9,684 nucleotides of DNA. It comes from Cryomorphaceae bacterium. Its GTDB lineage: Bacteria; Bacteroidota; Bacteroidia; Flavobacteriales; Schleiferiaceae. Shown here in pieces: positions 1 through 7,700 of this stretch (position 1 is the stretch's first letter; each line of letters opens with the position of its first letter). Under the pieces are notes generated by a model. The model saw only the letters and a list, made by a program, of their open reading frames with translations. It had not been told where the DNA came from and did not search any database. The stretch lies in NCBI GenBank assembly GCA_003507115.1, contig DNWN01000106.1, positions 1-9,684 on the forward strand, in the 5' to 3' direction. The translations under genes and the position numbers were made by a program.

Positions 1-235
1 CATCCGTGGGGTTGGCGGCGTTCATGGGATCTACACCAGGCCATGATGTTTGGTACTTGATGGAGATCGCTTTGGTGGTGTTGCCACTCAGCAATGTATT
101 GAATGCTGGGTTTTGTGAGGCACAAGGGCCGCAAGAGGCCTGGGTGAATTCCTCAAACAAAACCAAGCGTGTAGCCTGTGCAAATGCGGTCGTTCCGCCG
201 AGCAACAAAGCCAAAGCAAGCGTAAGTTTTTTCAT
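1..235 (-). CDS. Secreted thioredoxin-like (Omp28-related) protein, 5' part only
   Basis: This is the first 78 codons of a gene whose remainder lies beyond the left edge; it reads leftward from an ATG at 235. It opens with a signal peptide (MKKLTLALALLLGGTTAFAQ, cleavage probably after A19), so the product is exported. The mature protein starts with a beta-strand leading into FEEFTQASCGPCASQNP, where C35 and C38 form a CxxC motif (CGPC) as in thioredoxins. It continues with IKYQTSWPGVDPMN, a pattern I associate with Omp28-related exported Bacteroidota proteins that often end in a T9SS sorting domain; that end is not visible here. Redox or disulfide activity is inferred from the CxxC motif only. 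There is no Shine-Dalgarno sequence, as usual for the phylum. A weak -7-like box, TACCTTTC, lies at 297-290 on the minus strand. The plus-strand reading frame over the same bases lacks family features and is a shadow. Confidence 0.82.
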   Translation of the reverse strand, partial: MKKLTLALALLLGGTTAFAQATRLVLFEEFTQASCGPCASQNPAFNTLLSGNTTKAISIKYQTSWPGVDPMNAANPTD

Positions 236-300
236 GGGGTGCTTGGTTAAAAAGGGTTAAAAACTGTTTGATGTGTTGAAAACAGGAACGAAAGGTAATC

Positions 301-324
301 AAAAAGCGCCCTCGTTGGAGCGCT
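301..324 (-). terminator. Hairpin with T-run reading leftward (terminator or attenuator candidate)
   Basis: On the minus strand the sequence AGCGCTCCAACGAGGGCGCT forms a 5-bp AGCGC/GCGCT stem. Two further C-G pairs are possible around a single bulged base, with a short loop. Five T residues follow, which is the form of an intrinsic terminator. Its place is odd: it faces the thioredoxin-like gene from upstream, and no minus-strand gene lies to its right to be terminated. It could be a leader attenuator, a guard against transcription entering that gene, or chance. The plus strand has no T-run after the stem, so it would not act in that direction. Confidence 0.35.
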
Positions 325-350
325 AGCATGTGTTTTGCGGGGATGCGCAG

Positions 351-358
351 TACCTTTG
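351..358 (+). promoter_or_regulatory. Bacteroidota-type -7 promoter box (TAnnTTTG)
   Basis: TACCTTTG matches the Bacteroidota primary-sigma -7 consensus TAnnTTTG at all six fixed bases. It sits 28 bases before the ATG at 387, which would give a leader of roughly 20-25 bases. A TTTTG lies at 333-337, but only 13 bases separate it from the box, less than the usual spacing of about 19-21 to a -33 element, so the -33 half is not convincing. It probably drives the sorting-domain protein and perhaps ruvA-sprA, since no equally good box was seen just before ruvA. Confidence 0.45.
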
Positions 359-386
359 GTTCCGGTCCTTATAAACCCGTAATGCT

Positions 387-1088
387 ATGAAACGCTTTCT
401 TTCCGTATTCGCTGTTACCGCATCGTTTTTAGTGCACGCGCAGAGCCTCACTATTCACTCCATGGATTCCGTGGCGTATGTCAACAGCCACACGGGTTCA
501 TTGGCCGAAGCGCACATCGCCCTGCTCAATACCAGTACGAGTACTCAGAGTTACCTGATCAAGCGCATGCAGGTCGGTACGACGGGTCTTGTCGATTCCA
601 ATTATTTCTGCTGGGACCTCTGCTATCCAACCTGGGTGAACCAGAGCCAAGGATCGGTGCAAGTCAATGCGGGGGCTGTGGCCTACGATTTTAGTGGATA
701 TGCCTATGTCATGGATACGTCGGCCAATGGCCAAGACACCGTGTGGTATCGCTTTGAAAATGTAGCGGATAGCACGGATTTCCTGGATGTTCAGGTCGTA
801 TACGCCTTCTCCACGACGTTTGGCCAAACGGAAGAACCCGTCGCTGCGGTCCGGATCTATCCGAATCCGAGTTCGACAGGTCGTGTGACCGTGGAGTTTG
901 CTCCAAGTTCTGTGGCCGGGTCTATGGATGTCATCGATGTGCTGGGTCGTGTACAAATGCGTATACCCATAGCGCCCTTCCAAACCTCTGCCACGTGGAA
1001 TAGTGCGAAATCCCCCAAGGGCATGTACCTCCTTCGCCGAAACCTGGGTCAACGCCTAGTGATTATGGGGAAAGTCCTTATCCAGTAA
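387..1088 (+). CDS. Secreted protein with type A T9SS C-terminal sorting domain
   Basis: This 233-residue exported protein has no assignable enzymatic function. Residues 1-18 are a signal peptide (MKRFLSVFAVTASFLVHA, cut before QS). Residues about 20-145 look like an all-beta domain; within it FCWDLCYPTWV places C75 and C79 close enough for a disulfide, followed by a G-Y and VWYRFENVADSTD pattern seen in many small Bacteroidota secreted proteins. Residues about 156-233 form a type A T9SS sorting domain with its usual blocks: RIYPNPSSTGRVTVEF, then DVLGR at 184-188, then KGMYLLR near 211, ending in GKVLIQ. By family knowledge this tail targets the protein through the SprA channel and is removed by the PorU peptidase, leaving cargo released or attached to anionic lipopolysaccharide. 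The start follows a TACCTTTG promoter box. ruvA begins 36 bases downstream with no convincing terminator between, so read-through is possible. What the cargo does cannot be told from the sequence. Confidence 0.88.
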   Translation: MKRFLSVFAVTASFLVHAQSLTIHSMDSVAYVNSHTGSLAEAHIALLNTSTSTQSYLIKRMQVGTTGLVDSNYFCWDLCYPTWVNQSQGSVQVNAGAVAYDFSGYAYVMDTSANGQDTVWYRFENVADSTDFLDVQVVYAFSTTFGQTEEPVAAVRIYPNPSSTGRVTVEFAPSSVAGSMDVIDVLGRVQMRIPIAPFQTSATWNSAKSPKGMYLLRRNLGQRLVIMGKVLIQ

Positions 1089-1124
1089 CATACCAAAGGG
1101 GCCCCTCGGGGCGTTAAGACACGG

Positions 1125-1700
1125 ATGTTTCATCATTTTGTAGGTCGCCTCGTAGAAAAATCTCCTGCCCATGCCGTGGTCGAATGCGCTGGGGTAGGCT
1201 ACTATTTCCATATCTCGCTGACGACCTATGGACAGCTGCCTGCGGGACCGCAAGTCACCTTGCTGGCGCATGCAGTCTATCGCGAGGACGCCCAGCTCCT
1301 ATTTGGATTCATGACGGCGGCCGAGCGCGATGTCTTCCTCTTACTCTTGGGTGTGTCGGGAGTGGGCGCGAACACGGCACGCATGATTTTGTCTGCGCTT
1401 CAGCCCGCCGAGGCCATCCAAGCGATTGCCTCGGGCAACAGCGGATTGCTCCAAAAAATTAAAGGGATCGGGGCCAAAACTGCTCAGCGTATTGTGATTG
1501 ATCTTCGCGACAAAGTGGGCAAAGTGGACGCATCCATCTCCCTCAGCGAGGGGGGCTCGGCGCGCGGAGAGGCGATCCAGGCCCTGACCGTATTGGGCTT
1601 TGCCCGACCGGCCGTGGAGAAAGCCGTGGCCAGTATTCTGGCCAAAGATCCCGAGGCTTCGGTGGAAACGGTCGTCAAACAGGCTTTAGCTCAACTTTGA
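1125..1700 (+). CDS. ruvA: Holliday junction branch migration protein RuvA
   Basis: RuvA is the cytoplasmic DNA-binding subunit of RuvAB. Tetramers hold the four-way Holliday junction open while the RuvB ATPase drives branch migration before RuvC resolution. At 191 residues the length is normal. Residues 1-62 form the OB-fold domain (FVGRLVEKSPAHAVVECAGVG, then VYREDAQLLFGF). Two helix-hairpin-helix motifs follow, VSGVGANTARMIL at 77-89 and IKGIGAKTAQRIV at 112-124, which contact the DNA backbone. After a flexible linker with an acidic/Gly stretch near 135-147, residues about 148-191 form the small C-terminal domain that binds RuvB (EAIQALTVLGFARPAVEKAV). The ATG at 1125 is the start that gives the family N-terminus. 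Its TGA stop shares one base with the ATG of sprA, so the two are very probably co-transcribed and translationally coupled. ruvB and ruvC are not in view. Confidence 0.96.
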   Translation: MFHHFVGRLVEKSPAHAVVECAGVGYYFHISLTTYGQLPAGPQVTLLAHAVYREDAQLLFGFMTAAERDVFLLLLGVSGVGANTARMILSALQPAEAIQAIASGNSGLLQKIKGIGAKTAQRIVIDLRDKVGKVDASISLSEGGSARGEAIQALTVLGFARPAVEKAVASILAKDPEASVETVVKQALAQL

Positions 1701-4700
1701 TGCGTTTCGGTCCTCGCCTCCTTGCGGCGGCCGTGGCCGTGCTTTGCTTCCATGCTGCTCAGGGGCAAGTGCGGGATAGTTCCACTACGTGGAGTATGCC
1801 GGGACTTAACATCCCCTCGAACATTCATACGGAAGTAACGTATGATCCCATGACGGGATTTTATGTGGCACAGAAGTACATCGGAACGGTTCCTTTAGGT
1901 CCTCCCATGTACTACTCGCCGGCCGAGTATCAGCAACTGGTTTTTGGTCAGCAAGAAGCCCAAGGATGGCAAAGTCGTTGGTCTCAGGGAAGCGCCGCCG
2001 ACCAACGGGAAGGTCAGAGTATCGTTCCCGATATGACCATCACAAATCCGACGATTCAGGACATATTTGGATCGGAAGAATTGGAAATTCGGCCCCAAGG
2101 CACCGCGGAAATTCGATTTGGCCTTCGCTTCCAACACATCAAAAATCCCATTGTTCCGGAGCGCAACCGAAAGACCTTGGCCTTTGACTTTGATCAAAAA
2201 ATGCAAGTCAATGCCACGGGAAAACTCGGGGATCGCTTGGACATGCAGATCAACTACGACACGGAGGCCACCTTCGCGTTTGAAAACAAAATGAAACTGG
2301 ACTTCAAGGGCACGGAAGACGACATTGTCAAGTCCTTGGAAATGGGCAACGTCAGCCTGCCGACCGGGGGAAGTTTGATCACGGGTGCGCAGAGCCTCTT
2401 TGGACTGAAAGGTCAGTTCCAGTTTGGGAACACCACCGTGACAACCGTGATGGCCGAGCAGCGCAGTCAGAGCCAAAACCTCAACATTCAAGGGGGCGCG
2501 ACAACCCAGGAGTTTTTGATTCAGGGAGATAACTATGAGGCCAATCGCCACTTTTTCCTGAGCCACTATTTCCGAGATCACTACGAAGGATGGTTGAGCA
2601 CCTTGCCGGTGATACAGTCGCCCGTGCAAATTACCCGGGTGGAGGTGTGGGTCACCAACCGCCGCAGTACTCCGACCGAGGTGCGCAATATTATTGCCTT
2701 TACGGATCTGGGCGAAGGGGTATCCAAAGCCTGGCGTTCGCCCACGAGCAACCGTCCCGGGGAATCCATCTTTCCGGGGGCGACCTCCGACCCCCTTCCG
2801 AGCAATCGAGTCAACCTGCTCGATCCCGAAGATTTGATTCAACGTTTCCCGGGAGTGCGCGATGGGGCGCAGGCGGGCACCGCCTTATCGACTGCTGGCT
2901 ACGATGCCAACGTGGAATATGCCGAACTCACCAATGCCCGCAAGCTTCAACCCAACGAATACACTTTCCACCCTCAGCTGGGCTACATGACTTTGAACAC
3001 GGCCCTGAACCAAGATGAGGTCCTCGCGGTGGCCTACCAATACACGGCAAACGGGCGCACCTACCAGGTGGGGGAATTTTCGAACGACGGGATTGTAGCG
3101 CCCAAATCTCTGGTATTGAAGCTTTTGAAACACACTCTGCTCAACGTCAAGTCGCCCATTTGGGACTTGATGATGAAGAATGTGTATAGCCTCAATGCAT
3201 TCCAGCTTTCCTCGGAGGATTTTCGCCTCGAAGTGCTCTACCGCAACGATGAGACGGGCCTGCCCATCCCCTTCCTGCCCAAATCTTCTGTCAAGGATAA
3301 ACTGTTGATCCAAGTCTTGGATTTGGACCATGTCAACAGCAACAACGATCCCTTCCCAGACGGCTTGTTCGACTATATCGAAGGCGTGACGGTCTTGAGC
3401 CAAACGGGCCGTGTCATTTTGCCGGTCTTGGAGCCTTTTGGGTCGGCGCTCAATCGATCTCTGCCTACCGCGGAGGAGAAAAAGCGGTATGTCTTTCAGC
3501 AGCTTTACGATTCCACTCTTTTCCGCGCTCAGGAACAAACGGAGCTGAATAAATTCGTCCTCCGCGGCCGCTACAAGTCGGCCGGGGGATCGTTGATTCA
3601 ATTGAACGCGTTCAACATTCCTAGGGGATCGATTTCCGTCACAGCAGGGGGTAGCAAGCTGGTTGAAAACCAAGACTTCACGGTGGATTATGCCTTGGGT
3701 CAAGTGCGTATTCTGAATGAAAGCTTGCTTTCTTCGGGCATGCCGATCCGGGTGAGCTTTGAAAACAACACGCTCTTTAACATGCAGGCGAAGACGTTTG
3801 CCGGGACGACGGTGGAACACCAACTCTCGCGCGATTGGACGATTGGGGGCTCCCTGCTCCGGCTTTCGGAACGGCCGCTCACGCAGAAGGTGAACGCCGG
3901 CGATGAACCGATTTCCAACCGAATTTGGGGGCTCAACACCCAATACCAAAAGAACTTACCGGGCCTAACGCGCTTTTTGGACGGCCTGCCCTTTATCAGC
4001 ACCAATGCGCCCTCGCGCATTCAAGTCCAAGCGGAATTTGCCCAGCTCATTCCGGGCTCCCCTCGCGGTATTAAGATCAATGGCGAGGCCACGACCTACT
4101 TGGACGACTTTGAGACGAGCCAAACCACCATCGACCTCCGGGGCACGACGACGTGGACACTGGCCTCGACGCCCGAGGGGCAATCCAAGCTCTTCCCCGA
4201 GGCAGCCCTGGCCAACGATTGGGCCTACAATGCGAACCGAGCGCGGTTGAGTTGGTACATTATTGACCCGAGTTTCTTTGCTTCTACCTCGCAGACCCCC
4301 GACAACATTCGGAATAATCCCGCGACGACGTCGGACCACCGGCAACGCATGGTGCCTTTGGCAGAGGTGTTCCCGAACATTCCCCTTCAGCCCGGTATGG
4401 CGCGCAATATCGCCATGTTTGATATCCAGTTTGATCCGCGCGAACGGGGACCCTACAATTATGATGTCAGCGGCTACCCCGGTTTGTCCAAGGGCTTGGA
4501 AACGGACGGAAGCTTGAAGGATCCGCGCTCGCGCTGGGCTGGGTTGATGCGCCAATTGACGATCAACAACTTCGAGGAGCAGAACATTGAATTTATCCAG
4601 TTTTGGGTGATGGACCCCTTCTTAGACGATCCCAATGCGGCGGGCGGGGATCTGTACTTCCACTTGGGGAACCTGTCGGAAGACATCCTGAAGGATGGCC

Positions 4701-7700
4701 GTCAGAGTTTTGAGAACGGATTGTCTCCCAATGGGTTACGCGTGGATGTAGATTCCAGCGTGTGGGGTTATACCTCCAAGTACCAGCCCGTGGTCGATGC
4801 GTTTGACAACGATCCCAATGCCCGCATTTTCCAAGACGTCGGACTGGACGGCCTGCCCGACAGCGACGAGGCCCAATGGCCCGGAACAAGCGGTCAGAGC
4901 TATCTCAATACCCTAGCCGCTGTGTATGGAACGGGATCAGCCGTCTACCAAGCGGCGGCCAGCGACCCTGCGGCGGACAACTTCCGGTATTACCGAGGTC
5001 CCAGTCAGGATAGTGCAGATGCCGACATTCTGCAACGCTACCGCTACTTCAACAACCCCGATGGCAACTCGCAAACGACCCTGATCAACGGCTTACCTGC
5101 GACGTACACCAACTTACCCGACAAGGAAGACGTCAACCGGGATGCCACCTTGAACAAGGCGGAGCAGTACTTCCAATACCGCATTTCCATGCGCCCAGAA
5201 GATTTGGTTATCGGCAAAAACCACATCGCCGACATCTACGAAACCACGACGGACCTCTTGCCGGACCAAACGCGTAAGCCGGTGCGCTGGATTCAGTTCA
5301 AAATTCCCGTTTTTGACCCGGACGATCGGGTGAATGGCGCGAGTGATTTCCGCTCTATCCGCTTTCTGCGTATGGTGCTCAAAGGATGGGAGGATCCGAC
5401 GGTTTTGCGCTTTGCCCGCTTGGACCTCGTTCGCGGCGAATGGCGTCGATATCGCTTCTCGTTGGAAGAATCGCGTGAACTCATACCCGTGGATGTCAGC
5501 GACGAAACCAGTTTTGTGATGAATGCCGTCAACCTCGAGGAGAACGGGGGACGTCAACCCATTCCCTACGTATTGCCTCCGGGTATCGAGCGCCAAGTAC
5601 TTCTCGGTAATACTTCATTAGTGCAGCAAAATGAACAAGCGCTCTCCTTGAAGGCCTGTGGGCTGCGCGATGGAGATGCCCGCGCCGTTTTCAAGAACAC
5701 GACCATCGACATGCGGATGAACAAGCGTCTGCGTTTGTTTGCTCATGCCGAAGCCGGGGACGCTTCCCAGCCATTAAACGATGGCGATGTACGCCTCTTT
5801 ATCCGGATGGGCAATGACTACAACCAGAACTACTACGAGTACGAAGTCCCCTTGAAGGTAACCCCGTATGGGTCGACCGATCCCGGAGTGATTTGGCCCA
5901 TGGAAAATGAAATGGACCTCTCCTTTGAGGCCTGGACCAATCTGAAACTCGAGCGCGATGCCGCGGTGCGGGACAATCCAGCCATACAATCCAATGTCCC
6001 CTATGAGAAGGCATATGGCGAAGGGGTGATTCGCGTCGTAGGAGTGCCCAACCTAGGCAATGTCCGAACCATGATGATGGGTATTCGAAATCCCAAAAAG
6101 CGAAGCAGCGCCAGTGCGGATGATGGCTTGGACAAGTGTGCCGAAGTGTGGGTCAACGAATTGCGGATGACGGATTTTGACAATCGCGGGGGAATTGCCG
6201 CCTTGGCTCGGAGCACGGCTCAACTGGCAGACCTCGGCCAAGTAGCATTGAGCACCAGTTATTCGACCGTGGGCTTTGGTTCCTTGGATATGAATCCGAT
6301 GGAGCGAAACAAGTTCTCTTCGGCGACCTACGACTTGCAAACGAATTTGGAATTGACCAAGTTCCTGCCCTTCCAAACGCGTTTGCGGGTTCCCTTCTTC
6401 ATCAATCACGCGCAAGATTGGAAGACCCCGATGTTCAATCCACTCAATCCAGATATTGAAATGCCACGTGCCTTGAGCAATTTGGCGAGCACTCGGGAGC
6501 GCGATAGTCTGCGCTCCATGGTGGCAGACTTTACGCAACGGCGTGGATTCAACTTCACGAATGTGCGCTTTGACCGCGGCGGTGGAGGCGGCGGCGGTGG
6601 CCGTGGCGGCGCACCGGGCGGAGAAAGTCGCGGAGGAGATGCCAAGGGCATGCCCGGGTTACCCGGGTTGCCTGGCGGCGGCGGTGGCGGCCGCGGTGGA
6701 GCGGGCGGCGGCGGAAAGGTCAAAGGTCCCACGCCCTTTGATCTCGCGAACTGGAATGCTTCCTACGCCTTCAATGAGGTGCTCAAGCGGGATGCAAATA
6801 CCCTAGTAGACAATTTCCAAGAGTACAAGGGAAGCTTGGCGTATGTCTTCCAAACGACGCCCTTTAATATTCAGCCATTCAAGAAGATCAAGAGCCGAAA
6901 TCTGGACTTGATCAAGGATTTTAATGTCAATTTGACCCCCTCACGAGTAAGTGCCCGCGCAGAAGTAAATCGCACGGTGCAAGTCATGCAGATGCGCAAT
7001 GTGGACAACCCCAAATTTGAATTGCCACGCACCTTCAGTAAGAACTTTACCATGGACCGCCACTACAATGTGATTTGGGATTTGAGCAAAGGATTGAAGT
7101 TTGACTACACGGCCCGCATGCGGGTGCGGGTGGACGAGCTGCCTGGACCCAACACGGTCGATTCGGTCAAAGCCTTTATGATGCAGGGCATCGAGGCGGG
7201 CGGGCGCCCGATCACCTACCACCACACGATCAATACGTCGTGGAATGTGCCGATCAACAAATTGCCTTACATGGACTTTGCCCAAGTGCAACTCCGCTAC
7301 ACGGCCGATTATGACTGGAGTACCAACAGTCTCCTGGCGGCGATGCAGAACATCGACAGTTTGAACTACGGCAACATCATCGAAAATTCGGGTAAATGGA
7401 ACGCCACGGCCAACTTGAATTTTGCCACGTTCTACAACAAGTTCCCTTGGTATAAGAAGCTCAAGCAGGGCAGTGGTCGCTCGCGCGGGGGCGCCCCCTC
7501 CCGCAGTCCCGTGACCCGAGGAGCCCAGGGCACGAAGGATGCCAAAGAAGAGGAGCCAAGCTCGGGCGTAGCCAAGAAGATTTTGATTGGCGTCGTCGAT
7601 GCGGTGACCCTTGTGAAGAGCGTGAATTTGTCTGGAAGCCTCAACACGGGCACTTTGCTGCCTGGATTCACCCCCACCCCGGTATACGCGGGTCTGAATC

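Noticed and set aside
6..260. 84-codon plus-strand frame at the left edge
   Set aside because: The opposite strand encodes a signal peptide and a CGPC thioredoxin-like start in a frame open to the edge, which is far better supported.
382..390. Two-codon upstream ORF (ATG CTA TGA) overlapping the start of the 387-1088 gene
   Set aside because: It is too short to judge and easily a chance match; no evidence that it regulates the gene.
1098..1113. GCCCCTCGGGGC hairpin between the sorting-domain gene and ruvA
   Set aside because: The stem is short (4-5 bp), overlaps an alternative GGGGCCCC pairing, and has no T-run on either strand, so I do not call a terminator.
1700..1766. SprA N-terminus as a lipoprotein signal (cysteine C16)
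   Set aside because: The residues before C16 (AVL) do not form a lipobox, and the hydrophobic segment continues past it to a normal signal peptidase I site near residue 22.
2885..3949. Long antisense reading frame (354 codons, minus strand) opposite sprA, and several others of 150-315 codons
   Set aside because: They lie wholly opposite a strongly conserved sprA, contain no recognisable domain, and arise because the GC-rich codon usage leaves few stops on the other strand.
6406..6732. Proline-rich minus-strand frame (PPPPP runs)
   Set aside because: It is the reverse complement of the GGC/GGT glycine codons in sprA; poly-Pro is expected from that and nothing else supports a gene.
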